A stretch of DNA of 64,000 nt from Roseicyclus amphidinii. GTDB lineage: Bacteria > Pseudomonadota > Alphaproteobacteria > Rhodobacterales > Rhodobacteraceae. The stretch's first letter is position 1. Every line of letters starts with the position of its first letter. Shown here one piece after another: positions 49,376 to 57,949 of the stretch. The DNA is taken from the NCBI RefSeq assembly GCF_030163755.1, contig NZ_JASJOE010000010.1, positions 17,717 to 81,716 on the forward strand. The letters run 5' to 3'. The notes under the pieces were generated by a model. The model made no database searches and was not told the DNA's origin. It was given only the letters and a program-made list of their open reading frames with translations. The position numbers and the translations under genes are program-made.

Positions 49376-50539
49376 TCAGCGCCAGCGGGTTGCGAAATCC
49401 TCGGGCAGAAGCAGGTTGTGCCGCCCGAGGTTGGCGACATCCCGCTCGCCGCAGAGCGCCATGGTGGTGTCCAGTTCCTTGTGGATCACCTCCAGCGCGC
49501 GGGTCACGCCCGCCTCGCCCATCGCGCCGAGGCCGTAGACGAAGGCCCGCCCGATCATCGTGCCCTTGGCCCCCAGCGCCAGCGCCTTGAGCACGTCCTG
49601 TCCCGAGCGGATGCCGCTGTCGAGATGCACCTCGATCTTGTCGCCCACCGCATCCATGATCTGCGGCAGCATGCGGATCGAGGACAGGGCCCCATCCAGC
49701 TGCCGCCCGCCGTGGTTCGACACCACGATCGCATCCGCGCCCACGTCGAGCGCCATCTTCGCATCCTCGGGGTCGAGGATGCCCTTCAGGATCACCGGGC
49801 CGTCCCAGCGGCGGCGGAACTCGCGGATGCGTTCCCAGTCGAGGGAGGGGTCGAAGGCCTCGGCCGTCCAGGAGGCGAGCGAGCCGGGGTCGGACACGCC
49901 CTTGGCATGGCCCACGACATTGCCGAAGAAGCGCCGCTTGGTCTGCAGCATCTCGAGGCCCCAACCCACCTTGGTGGCAAGGTTCAGGATCGAGGACGGC
50001 GTCAGCTTGGGCGGCGCGCTGAGGCCGTTCTTGATGTCCTTGTGGCGCTGCCCCATGATCTGCAGGTCCACCGTGATGACCAGCGCCGAGCACTTGGCAT
50101 CCTTGGCCCGCGCGAAGAGGCGCTGCATGAAATCATCGTCGCGCAGCGTGTAGACCTGGAACCAGAACGGCGCGGAGGTGTGGCTGGCGATATCCTCGAT
50201 CGAGCAGATCGACAGGGTCGAGAGCGTGAAGGGCACGCCGAATTTCTCGGCGGCGCGGGCGGCCTTGATCTCGCCATCGGCCGATTGCATCCCGCACAGG
50301 CCCACGGGCGCCAGGGCCACGGGCATGGCGTAATCCTGCCCCACCATCTTTGCCTTGGTCGTCCGGTTGTCCATGTCCACCGCGATGCGCTGGCGCAGGC
50401 GGATCTCGTCGAAGTCGGAACAGTTGTCGCGGAAGGTCTGTTCGGTCCAGCTGCCGGTTTCGGCGTAATCGTAGAACATCTTGGGCACGCGCCGCTTGTA
50501 GATGCGCTTGAGGTCCTCGATCTCGGTGATCTTCGGCAT
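49376..50539 (-). CDS. lldD: FMN-dependent alpha-hydroxy acid dehydrogenase (L-lactate dehydrogenase type)
   Basis: A 387-residue TIM-barrel flavoenzyme oxidising L-lactate or a similar 2-hydroxy acid and feeding electrons to quinone. The FMN and active-site residues are in VALAPVGLCGMQ, FWFQVYTLRD, the catalytic histidine of VVSNHGGRQLDG, and DSGIRSGQDVLKALALGA. GGAAGGGAG precedes the ATG at 50539, ruling out the longer start. Peripheral membrane location is usual for the family. It is divergent from the HisC-like gene. Glycolate or mandelate specificity cannot be excluded. Confidence 0.92.
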   Translation of the reverse strand: MPKITEIEDLKRIYKRRVPKMFYDYAETGSWTEQTFRDNCSDFDEIRLRQRIAVDMDNRTTKAKMVGQDYAMPVALAPVGLCGMQSADGEIKAARAAEKFGVPFTLSTLSICSIEDIASHTSAPFWFQVYTLRDDDFMQRLFARAKDAKCSALVITVDLQIMGQRHKDIKNGLSAPPKLTPSSILNLATKVGWGLEMLQTKRRFFGNVVGHAKGVSDPGSLASWTAEAFDPSLDWERIREFRRRWDGPVILKGILDPEDAKMALDVGADAIVVSNHGGRQLDGALSSIRMLPQIMDAVGDKIEVHLDSGIRSGQDVLKALALGAKGTMIGRAFVYGLGAMGEAGVTRALEVIHKELDTTMALCGERDVANLGRHNLLLPEDFATRWR

Positions 50540-50682
50540 GACGCGGGCTCCCTTCCACAAGGCCGGCTGCGAATTGGTCGGGAAACCTTACCAATGCCCA
50601 CGCCGCTCCTGCAATGCGTCAGTTGACCCCTTCGCCTGCGCGGCCTTGCGAAACGGGCGATTTTCGGGCTTCTACCGTCGGC

Positions 50683-51801
50683 ATGAGCACGCCCCGTTAC
50701 ACCCCGCTTGTCCAGACCCTTCCCGCCTCGGTCCCCTTCGTCGGCCCGGAGACGCAGGAGCGCGCGCGCGGTGCTGCCTTTGCGGCCCGTCTCGGCGCGA
50801 ACGAAAGCGTCTTCGGCCCCAGCCCGCGCGCCGTGGCCGCCATGGCCGAGGCCGCGCAGGATGCGTGGATGTATGGCGACCCCGAGGTGTGGGAGCTGCG
50901 CCACGCGCTTGCCGCTCATCATGGCGTCGCGGCCGGGAACGTGGTGGTGGGCGAGGGGATCGACGGTCTGCTCGGCTATCTCGTGCGGTTGCTCGTCGCG
51001 CCGGGCGATGCGGTGGTGACCTCGGACGGGGCCTATCCGACCTTCAACTACCATGTCGCGGGCTTCGGCGGGGTGCTGCACAAGGTGCCCTACCGCGACG
51101 ATGCCGAAGACCCCGAGGCGCTGCTGGCCCGCGCGCGCGAGGTGGACGCCAAGCTCGTCTACTTCGCCAACCCCGACAACCCGATGGGCAGCTGGCATGA
51201 CGCGGCCACCGTGCAGGCGATGATCGACGCGCTGCCCGAGGGGACCGTTCTGGCACTGGACGAGGCCTATGCCGACACCGCGCCCGCGGGGGCCATCCCG
51301 CCCCTCGACATGACGCATCCGCGCGTGATCCGCTTCCGCACCTTCTCCAAGGCCTATGGGCTTGCCGGGCTGCGTGTGGGCTATGCGCTGGCCGAGGCCG
51401 GGTTCGTCACGTCCTTCAACAAGATCCGCAACCATTTCGGCATGGGCCGCGTGGCGCAGGCGGGGGCGCTGGCGGCCCTGGCCGACCAGGATTACCTGCG
51501 CGCGACCGTCGCCCACATCGCCGAAGCGCGGGAGGCCATCGCGGCCACCGCGCGGGAGAACGGCCTGACGCCGCTGCCCTCCGCGACCAATTTCGTGACG
51601 ATCGACTGTGGCCGTGACGGGGATTTCGCCCGCGCGGTGCTGAAGAGCCTCGTCGCGCAGGGCATCTTCGTCCGTATGCCCTTCACCGCGCCGCAGGATC
51701 GCTGCATCCGGGTCTCGGTCGGTCGTCCCGCCGACATCGCCACCTTCGCGGCCGCCCTGCCGGGCGCGCTGTCCGAGGCTGGGTCCTTCACGCGAGAGTG
51801 A
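50683..51801 (+). CDS. Class I/II PLP-dependent aminotransferase, HisC-like
   Basis: A 372-residue aminotransferase resembling histidinol-phosphate aminotransferase. LGANESVFGPSPRAVAAM is the HisC-like N-terminal signature. VVVGEGIDGLLGYLV, the NPDNPMGSW segment and ALDEAYAD bind PLP, whose lysine lies in RFRTFSKAYGLAGLRVGYA. The start at 50683 gives STPRYTPLVQTLPASVPFVG. It is not linked to other his genes, so it may be a broad-specificity aromatic or branched-chain enzyme instead of the biosynthetic HisC. A DUF305 gene follows about 57 bases downstream. Confidence 0.87.
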   Translation: MSTPRYTPLVQTLPASVPFVGPETQERARGAAFAARLGANESVFGPSPRAVAAMAEAAQDAWMYGDPEVWELRHALAAHHGVAAGNVVVGEGIDGLLGYLVRLLVAPGDAVVTSDGAYPTFNYHVAGFGGVLHKVPYRDDAEDPEALLARAREVDAKLVYFANPDNPMGSWHDAATVQAMIDALPEGTVLALDEAYADTAPAGAIPPLDMTHPRVIRFRTFSKAYGLAGLRVGYALAEAGFVTSFNKIRNHFGMGRVAQAGALAALADQDYLRATVAHIAEAREAIAATARENGLTPLPSATNFVTIDCGRDGDFARAVLKSLVAQGIFVRMPFTAPQDRCIRVSVGRPADIATFAAALPGALSEAGSFTRE

Positions 51802-51858
51802 CTTGCCGAATCCCGCATCGAGACGCCGAGTTTCCGGGTAGCATCCGGAGATCTCGTC

Positions 51859-52236
51859 ATGCGACTCGCCACCGTCCCCCTCGCCTGCCTCGCGCTGGCA
51901 GTTCTTTCGCCAAGCCTGTCCGAGGCGCAGGCCGATCACGCGGCCCATGCCTCCCATGCCTCCCATGGCGCCCCGGTGAGCGGACCGGCCGAGGCCGCAT
52001 TCCGCGCAGCCAATGCCGAGATGCATGCCGGGATGGACATCGCCTATTCCGGGGATGCCGACATCGACTTCGCCCGGGGCATGATCGCCCATCACGAGGG
52101 TGCGGTCGCCATGGCGCGCATTTTGCTGGACCACGGTGACAACCCCGAGCTGCGGTCGCTGGCCGAGGACATCATCGCGGCGCAGGAGGAGGAGATTGCA
52201 TTCATGCGGAACTGGCTCGAGCGCAACGCGCCCTAA
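51859..52236 (+). CDS. DUF305 domain periplasmic protein
   Basis: A 125-residue exported protein. The signal peptide ([21 protein letters not shown]) is followed by a His-rich linker ([13 protein letters not shown]). The DUF305 four-helix region has the hallmark [20 protein letters not shown] and ends [14 protein letters not shown]. Family members such as CopM bind copper or silver in the periplasm, and the histidines fit metal binding, but no copper genes are adjacent. A hairpin follows the stop, and the convergent aminotransferase gene ends 147 bases away. Confidence 0.88.
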   Translation: MRLATVPLACLALAVLSPSLSEAQADHAAHASHASHGAPVSGPAEAAFRAANAEMHAGMDIAYSGDADIDFARGMIAHHEGAVAMARILLDHGDNPELRSLAEDIIAAQEEEIAFMRNWLERNAP

Positions 52237-52244
52237 TCCACCGG

Positions 52245-52273
52245 TGGGCGGCAAGCGGTCAGCTGTCCGCCCA
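52245..52273 (+). terminator. Hairpins in the convergent gap after the DUF305 gene
   Basis: TGGGCGG (52245-52251) pairs with CCGCCCA (52267-52273) just after the DUF305 stop. A second inverted repeat, CCAGTCCC (52297-52304) with GGGACTGG (52331-52338), lies further on in the same gap. Neither has a U-tract. They may serve as bidirectional ends for the convergent genes. Confidence 0.5.
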
Positions 52274-52383
52274 ACCAGACGATCTCCGCCATGGGGCCAG
52301 TCCCGCCGGTCGGTGCCCTCTTTGCCCCTTGGGACTGGGCGGGGACGGTCGGCGTGATCGGTGCGGCCTTCCGGCGCTGTCCC

Positions 52384-53580
52384 TCAGCCTTCGGCGATGA
52401 CGTTCACCGCCGCCTCGAGCCCGGTGGGCCCATGCGGGATCTGCAGCGCGGCCATGCCGGCCTGAAGGTTGGCAAGGACGCCGAGCACCATATGCGCGTT
52501 GACATGGCCCATGTGGCCGATGCGCAGGAAATCCTCCTTCTGCGCATCCGCGCCCTCGACGCCCCCCAGCGGAATGCCCAGCGTCACGCCCGCGTTCGCC
52601 GTCATCCAGTCGCGCAGGCGCTGGCCGTTGCCGGGGCCGAAGGTGATCGTGGTCACCGCGTGGCTGCGTTTGGCGCGGTCGGCGATGTTGGGGCGGACCG
52701 GCCCGGCCTGCCCCCAGACCTCGACCGCGGCCCAGATCGCGCGGGCAAGCGTCGCGTGACGGGCCCAGACGTTCTCGAGCCCTTCCTCGGCGATCATGTC
52801 GAGCGCGGTGCGCAGCCCATAGAGGTGATGCGTCGGCGCGGTGCCGTTGAAATACTTGTAGTATTCATCGGGCGTGACGCGCGGTCGCCAATCCCAGTAG
52901 GGCGTGACAAGACCTGCTGTCTCGCGCGCGCGGTCGGCCTTGTCGTTGAAGAAGACGAAGCCCATGCCGGGCGGCGTCATCAGCCCCTTCTGGCTGCCCG
53001 TGACCATCACGTCGACGCCCCAGTCGTCCATGTGGAACGCGTCGCAGGCCAGACAGGCGATGTTGTCGGAGAAGAGAAGCGCGGGGTGCCCCGCGGCGTC
53101 CAGCGTCTCGCGCAGCGCGCGGATGTCGTTGCGAACGCTGGTCGAGGTATCGACCTGCACGGCCAGAACCGCCTTGATCCGGTGGTCGGTGTCAGCCTCC
53201 AGCGCCTCGGCGACGCGGGCCATGTCGATATCCGAGCGCGGGCCGAAGTCGATGATCCGGCAGTCCACGCCCATCGCCGCGGCCATCTCGCCCCAGCCGA
53301 GGCAGAAGCGCCCGGTGCCGAGGATCAGGACGGTATCGCCGCGCGAAAGGGTGTTGACCAGTGCCGCCTCCCACGCGCCATGACCGTTGGCGATATACAT
53401 CGCCACGTTATGCTCGGTGCGCGCGATGGCCTTGAGGTCGGGCACGAGGCTTGCCGTCAGCTCCACCAACTCGCCGGTGTAGATGTTCGGCGCGGGGCGA
53501 TGCATGGCCTGAAGCACGCGGTCGGGCATGACCGAGGGACCGGGAATGGCGAGGTAATGGCGGCCGTTGGCAAGGCTCAT
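52384..53580 (-). CDS. Serine-glyoxylate / alanine-glyoxylate-type aminotransferase (class V)
   Basis: A 398-residue PLP fold-type I enzyme. The N-terminal HYLAIPGPSVMPDRVLQAMH is the AGAT family start. VDTSTSVRNDIRAL and DAFHMDDWGVDVMVTGSQKG follow, the latter with the PLP lysine before LMTPPGMGF. Relatives in serine-cycle and photorespiratory bacteria use serine or alanine and glyoxylate; with ecm elsewhere in the window, glyoxylate metabolism is plausible. It stands alone, convergent with the DUF305 gene and divergent from ygfZ. Confidence 0.9.
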   Translation of the reverse strand: MSLANGRHYLAIPGPSVMPDRVLQAMHRPAPNIYTGELVELTASLVPDLKAIARTEHNVAMYIANGHGAWEAALVNTLSRGDTVLILGTGRFCLGWGEMAAAMGVDCRIIDFGPRSDIDMARVAEALEADTDHRIKAVLAVQVDTSTSVRNDIRALRETLDAAGHPALLFSDNIACLACDAFHMDDWGVDVMVTGSQKGLMTPPGMGFVFFNDKADRARETAGLVTPYWDWRPRVTPDEYYKYFNGTAPTHHLYGLRTALDMIAEEGLENVWARHATLARAIWAAVEVWGQAGPVRPNIADRAKRSHAVTTITFGPGNGQRLRDWMTANAGVTLGIPLGGVEGADAQKEDFLRIGHMGHVNAHMVLGVLANLQAGMAALQIPHGPTGLEAAVNVIAEG

Positions 53581-53709
53581 GTCGGGGGTTCCTTCGTCGC
53601 GGACGGCAAAGGGGTAAGCGTGCGGCGCGGCCGGGTCAATCGGCGGGCATGGCTTGGCGCGGGCCCGCGCGTTGATTAGCTGTGAGATGACGGATCAACG
53701 GAGGTGATG

Positions 53710-54465
53710 ATGCCGGGCGAACGCACGGACGACAGGATGGTGCTGCGGATCGGCGGGGCCGACCGCGAGGGGTTCCTGCAGGGGCTGGTGACCAAGGATC
53801 TGGCCGCGCCGGGGGGCGGGCTGGTCTATTCCGCGCTGCTGACGCCGCAGGGGAAATACCTGTTCGATTTCTTCCTGCTGAACCGGGGCGAGGACATCCT
53901 GCTGGACGTGAAGGCCGACGCCGCGCCGCGGCTGGCGCAGCGCCTGATGATGTATCGCCTGCGCGCCGACGTGACGATCGAGGACAGCGGCCTGCCGGTC
54001 GTCCGCGGCCTTGGCGCGCCGCCCGAGGGGGGCTTTGCCGATCCGCGCGATGCCTCGCTCGGCTGGCGCGGCTACGGGATGGAGGGCGGCACGCCCGCGA
54101 TCGACTGGGAAGCGCTGCGCGTCGCGGCCTGCGTGCCCGAGACGGGGGTGGAGCTGATCCCGGAGGAGACATTCATCCTCGAGGCCGGCTTCGACCGCCT
54201 GTCGGGCGTGGACCACCGCAAGGGCTGCTACGTCGGCCAGGAGGTGACCGCGCGGATGAAGCACAAGACCGAGCTGCGCAAGGGTCTGGCCGTGGTCGAT
54301 GTCAGTGGCACGGCACCGGTCGGCACGCCGATCATGGCGGGGGAAAAGCCCGCCGGCACGCTTTATACACAGGCCCAAGGCCGCGGCATCGCCTATTTGC
54401 GCTTCGACCGGACCGAGGGGGAGATGACGGCCGCAGGTGCGAAAGTCACATGGAACAGGCCCTAG
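53710..54465 (+). CDS. ygfZ: YgfZ/GcvT-like folate-binding Fe-S maturation protein
   Basis: A 251-residue protein of the YgfZ/IBA57 family that uses folate to help maintain certain 4Fe-4S enzymes. The diagnostic KGCYVGQEVTARM with the conserved cysteine is near residue 175; the N-terminal half has GFLQGLVTKDLAAPG and SALLTPQGKYLFDFFL. The ATG at 53710 is favoured because GGAGG ends five bases before it, while GTG 53704 and ATG 53707 overlap or crowd the Shine-Dalgarno. The gap downstream holds a three-unit palindrome cluster facing the convergent ogt gene. Confidence 0.94.
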   Translation: MPGERTDDRMVLRIGGADREGFLQGLVTKDLAAPGGGLVYSALLTPQGKYLFDFFLLNRGEDILLDVKADAAPRLAQRLMMYRLRADVTIEDSGLPVVRGLGAPPEGGFADPRDASLGWRGYGMEGGTPAIDWEALRVAACVPETGVELIPEETFILEAGFDRLSGVDHRKGCYVGQEVTARMKHKTELRKGLAVVDVSGTAPVGTPIMAGEKPAGTLYTQAQGRGIAYLRFDRTEGEMTAAGAKVTWNRP

Positions 54466-54509
54466 GCCTGTGGAGAACCCTGTGAGGTGATCGGATTTTT
54501 GGCGAGGGC

Positions 54510-54575
54510 GTTTTCCTGCAGGAAAACATTGGCGGAAAACTGCAGTTTTCCGAGACGCAAACCTGCAGGTTTGCG
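54510..54575. repeat. Triple palindrome cluster between convergent ygfZ and ogt
   Basis: Three perfect palindromes: GTTTTCCTGCAGGAAAAC at 54510-54527, CGGAAAACTGCAGTTTTCCG at 54533-54552 (identical to the unit at 5936-5955, 48.6 kb away) and CGCAAACCTGCAGGTTTGCG at 54556-54575. The last relates to the 5959 unit by paired, symmetry-preserving changes. The ogt stop lies seven bases beyond. Confidence 0.9.
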
Positions 54576-54582
54576 CGGTGCC

Positions 54583-55038
54583 TCAGATCAGCAGTCCCGC
54601 GGCCCCTTCGTGCCGCAGGAGCCAGACCTTCGCCTCGACCCCGCCCGGCGCGCTGAAGCCGCCAAGGCCCTTTGCCCCCAGCACCCGGTGGCAGGGAATG
54701 AGGATGGGAAGCGGGTTCGCGCCGCAGGCCTGCCCGATGGCCTGCGCGGGCGCGCCAAGGGCGCGTGACAGCTCGCCATAGCTCCGCGTCTCGCCGAAGG
54801 GGATGGCGGCCAGCGCCGACAGGACCGAAGCCGAAAGGCCGGACCGGCCATGCTCGAGGGGCAGGTCGAACACTTGCCGATGTCCCTCGAAATAGGCGCG
54901 CAGCTGGTCAAACGCCTCGGTCAGCAGCGGATCATCCGTCCGGCGCGGGGCCTCTCCCCATCCGCTTGCCGTGATGACCCTCTCCCGCGCTTCGACCCAG
55001 ACGGGGCCCAGCGGCGTACCAAGCGCCGCGCGCCTCAT
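54583..55038 (-). CDS. ogt: Methylated-DNA-[protein]-cysteine S-methyltransferase
   Basis: A suicide repair protein of 151 residues that removes alkyl groups from O6-alkylguanine. The active-site PCHRV lies in LPILIPCHRVLGAKGLGG, preceded by the helix-turn-helix arginine-finger region GAPAQAIGQACGANP. A short N-terminal domain (GTPLGPVWVEARERVITASG) matches the Ogt type rather than Ada. The ATG at 55038 overlaps the DUF3253 gene stop (ATGA); the longer frame reads through neighbours. It is last in yghU-DUF3253-ogt. Confidence 0.95.
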   Translation of the reverse strand: MRRAALGTPLGPVWVEARERVITASGWGEAPRRTDDPLLTEAFDQLRAYFEGHRQVFDLPLEHGRSGLSASVLSALAAIPFGETRSYGELSRALGAPAQAIGQACGANPLPILIPCHRVLGAKGLGGFSAPGGVEAKVWLLRHEGAAGLLI

Positions 55039-55271
55039 GGCGGCAGGCCCAGCCGGATCGGCCCGCGGGCGGTGACGGGGTCCACCGCCACGCCCTTCTG
55101 CGTCGCCCTCAACGGAAGCCCCGCCGCCACGCGTCGCACCTCTGCCATCAGGGGGCGCCAATCCTCGGCCAATGCGCGCGCCGCCTCGGAGGGGCAGAAG
55201 CTGCGCCCGACCCCGCGCCGATGCGCGAGGTCCATCAGCACCGCGGCGATGCGCGCGTCGTCGGGCGTCAC
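55035..55271 (-). CDS. DUF3253 family small protein
   Basis: A 78-residue protein with a winged-helix-like pattern typical of DUF3253: VTPDDARIAAVLMDLAHRRG, FCPSEAARALAEDWRPLM and a C-terminal QKGVAVDPVTARGPIRLGL. The start is a GTG at 55271 in a GTGA overlap with the yghU stop; the longer ATG-started frame lies inside yghU and is rejected. It also overlaps ogt by ATGA, so it is locked between two genes. Its function is unknown; the family often sits near DNA-repair or stress genes. Confidence 0.78.
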   Translation of the reverse strand: MTPDDARIAAVLMDLAHRRGVGRSFCPSEAARALAEDWRPLMAEVRRVAAGLPLRATQKGVAVDPVTARGPIRLGLPP

Positions 55272-56131
55272 TCGCCGGCCTGCACCTTGTCCTGCGTCTT
55301 CGTCTCGAAATCCGCGGCGTCGTGCCGTTCCCAAAGCTGCATCTCGGGCGGTCCATAGGTGCGGTTCACCATCGCGCCGCGCTGCACCGCGGGGCGGGCG
55401 TAGAACCGGTCGGCCCAGGCCACGACGTTCTCGTATTCGTGCACCGACAGGAACTCGCCCGCGTCATAGGCCTCGCCCTTCACGAGGCGGCCATACCAGG
55501 GGCAGATGGCGATATCGGCGATGGTCAGCCCGTCGCCCACCATCCACTCGCGCCCCTCGAGGTGCCGGTTCAGCACGTCGAGCTGGCGCTTGGTCTCCAT
55601 GGCGAAACGGTTGATCGGGTATTCCATCGGATAGGGCGCATAGGCGTAGAAATGCCCGAAGCCGCCGCCGAGATAGGGCGCGCTGCCCATCTGCCACATC
55701 AGCCAGGACAGAAGCTCGGGCCGGTCCTCGGGCCGGCCGAGGAAGGCCCCGAATTTCTCGGCGAGATGCATCAGGATCGCGCCGGATTCGAAGACGCGCA
55801 CCGGCTCGGGGCCGCTGCGGTCCATCAGCGCGGGGATCTTGGAATTGGGGTTCACCTCGACGAAGCCCGAGCCGAACTGGTCGCCATCGCCGATGCGGAT
55901 CAGCCATGCGTCATACTCGGCCGCGTGGCCCGCGGCGAGCAACTCCTCGAACATCACCGTGACCTTCACGCCATTGGGTGTGGCCAGCGAGTAAAGCTGG
56001 AACGGATGCGTGCCCACCGGCAGCGCCTTGTCATGGGTGGCACCCGCGATGGGACGGTTCAGGCTGGCCCATTTGCCGCCGTTCTCCGTGTCCCAGGTCC
56101 AGATCTTCGGGGGGGTGTAGCTCTCGGTCAT
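55268..56131 (-). CDS. yghU: YghU-type glutathione transferase / disulfide-bond oxidoreductase
   Basis: A 287-residue GST of the YghU (Nu-class) type, which reduces disulfides with two bound glutathione molecules in E. coli. The long N-terminal extension YTPPKIWTWDTENGGKWASL and NRPIAGATHDKALPVG is distinctive. The thioredoxin domain VNPNSKIPALMDR and VFESGAILMHLAEKFG and the helical part with PYLGGGFGHFYAYAP follow. It begins the overlapping set yghU-DUF3253-ogt and is divergent from the aconitase X gene. Together with gshB it adds to a glutathione-rich gene content. Confidence 0.95.
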   Translation of the reverse strand: MTESYTPPKIWTWDTENGGKWASLNRPIAGATHDKALPVGTHPFQLYSLATPNGVKVTVMFEELLAAGHAAEYDAWLIRIGDGDQFGSGFVEVNPNSKIPALMDRSGPEPVRVFESGAILMHLAEKFGAFLGRPEDRPELLSWLMWQMGSAPYLGGGFGHFYAYAPYPMEYPINRFAMETKRQLDVLNRHLEGREWMVGDGLTIADIAICPWYGRLVKGEAYDAGEFLSVHEYENVVAWADRFYARPAVQRGAMVNRTYGPPEMQLWERHDAADFETKTQDKVQAGE

Positions 56132-56263
56132 TGCGCGTCGGTCCCTGTGTCTTGTCGTGGCACGTTCGCCAAGGACATAGGTCCGCCGAGGCGATTCCCC
56201 AACAGGCGCCCTTGCACAGTCACCCTGCTCAGGTCAGCCTGACTGCAAAGGGCGGGGGAAAAC

Positions 56264-57949
56264 ATGCAGCACCATGACCGGATCATCCTTGCCGCCGAGG
56301 CCGCGGGCGAGGTTCTCGTCTGTGACGAGGGGCTGAGCTTCTGGGGCGGGGTCGACCCCGACACGGGCCGTGTGATCGACGCGCATCATCCCGCCCATGC
56401 CCAGGGCCTTGCGGGCCGTGTCGTGCTGATGCCCACCAGCCGCGGGTCATGCTCGGGGAGCGGGGTCTTGTTGCAACTGGCCCTTTCGGGCCTTGCCCCC
56501 GCCGCGCTGGTTTTCCGCGAGGCGGAAGAGATCCTGACGCTTGGCGCGCTGATCGCGGCGCGGATGTTCGACCGGCCGCTCGCGGTGCTGCATCTTTCGC
56601 CGGAGAGCTACGCGGCCCTCGCCAAGGAGCGGCGGGCGGAGATCACTGGCACTCGCCTGCGCGCGGGCGCGCTCGACATCGCCCTGTCTCCGGTGACGCC
56701 CGGCGATCTCGGCTTGGATGCGGGCGACCGCGCGCGGCTTTCGGGCAGCGAGGGCCGCGCCGTGCAACTGGCGCAGGAGGTGCTGGGCACCATGGCCGCC
56801 GTGCAGGGGGCTGCGCGGCTGATCGACGTGAGCCGTGGGCATATCGACGGCTGCATCCTTGCCCATGACGCCAACCTGATCTTTGCCGAAGCCATGGCCG
56901 GGATGGGCGCGCGGGTGGCGATCCCCACCACGATCAACGCCATCTCGGTCGACCGGCAGGGCTGGCAGGGCCGGGGCGTGCCGCCCCTCTTCGGGACCAA
57001 GGCGAGCCGGTTGGCGGATGCCTATGTCCGCATGGGCGCGGCACCCAGCTTCACCTGCGCGCCCTACCAGGGCGTCTCGGTGCCGGACCGGGGCGAGGTC
57101 ATCGGCTGGTCGGAATCGAACGCCGTCATCTACGCCAATTCGGTGCTGGGGGCGCGGACGGCGAAGCATCCCGATTACCTCGATCTCTTCATCGCCATGA
57201 CGGGCCGCGCGCCGGAAACGGGCGTCTATCTCGACGCCAACCGGGTGGCCGAGGTGGTGGTCGACGTGGACGCGCCCGAGGGGGCGGATGATGCGCTCTG
57301 GCCGCTTCTGGGCTGGCTTGCCGGTCTGCGCGCGCCCGACCGGGTGCCGCTGTTGCGGGGGGTGGCGGGGCTTGCGCCCCGGCCAGACGACCTGCGCGCG
57401 CTTTGCGCGGCGTTCGGGACGACCTCGGCCTCGGCGCTGCTGCATGTGGAGGGGGTGACGCCCGAGGACGACGTGCCGCCGAGGCCCGGCGCGCCCGTGC
57501 TGCGGATCACGCAAGCCGACATCGCGCGCGCCTGGGCCGAGTTCAACCAAGGGCCCGAGGCGGTGGAGCTTGTCGCCATCGGCAGCCCCCATGCCTCGCT
57601 GTCCGAGCTTCGCGCCTTCGACGCTGCGCTGGCGGGGCGGTCTTGCGCGCCCGGTGTGTCGGCCATTCTCACGGTCGGGCGGGACGTGCTGGAAGGGGCG
57701 CGGGCCGAGGGGCTGTTGGATCGGCTGGAGGCGGCGGGGGTGCAGGTCATCCCTGACCTGTGCTGGTGCTCGATCACCGAGCCGGTGTTCCCGCCCGCGG
57801 CGCGGACCCTGATGACGAATTCGGGCAAATACGCCCATTACGCCCCCGGCCTGAGCGCGCGGGCGGTGCGGTTCGGCAGTATCGCCGCCTGCGCGCAAGC
57901 GGCGATGACGGGCCGCGCAGAGACCGCGCCGCCCGCCTGGTTGGCTTAA
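56264..57949 (+). CDS. Aconitase X type I (probable cis-3-hydroxy-L-proline dehydratase)
   Basis: A 561-residue single-chain AcnX protein. The N-terminal DUF126 swivel domain (about 1-140) has [20 protein letters not shown]. The large catalytic domain includes [33 protein letters not shown] with cluster-type cysteine, and the C-terminal [15 protein letters not shown], where cysteines could bind a 2Fe-2S cluster, and [13 protein letters not shown]. Type I fused enzymes dehydrate cis-3-hydroxy-L-proline; the archaeal split type is a mevalonate 5-phosphate dehydratase. No other hydroxyproline gene is nearby. Its stop overlaps the ileS stop. Confidence 0.85.
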   Translation: MQHHDRIILAAEAAGEVLVCDEGLSFWGGVDPDTGRVIDAHHPAHAQGLAGRVVLMPTSRGSCSGSGVLLQLALSGLAPAALVFREAEEILTLGALIAARMFDRPLAVLHLSPESYAALAKERRAEITGTRLRAGALDIALSPVTPGDLGLDAGDRARLSGSEGRAVQLAQEVLGTMAAVQGAARLIDVSRGHIDGCILAHDANLIFAEAMAGMGARVAIPTTINAISVDRQGWQGRGVPPLFGTKASRLADAYVRMGAAPSFTCAPYQGVSVPDRGEVIGWSESNAVIYANSVLGARTAKHPDYLDLFIAMTGRAPETGVYLDANRVAEVVVDVDAPEGADDALWPLLGWLAGLRAPDRVPLLRGVAGLAPRPDDLRALCAAFGTTSASALLHVEGVTPEDDVPPRPGAPVLRITQADIARAWAEFNQGPEAVELVAIGSPHASLSELRAFDAALAGRSCAPGVSAILTVGRDVLEGARAEGLLDRLEAAGVQVIPDLCWCSITEPVFPPAARTLMTNSGKYAHYAPGLSARAVRFGSIAACAQAAMTGRAETAPPAWLA

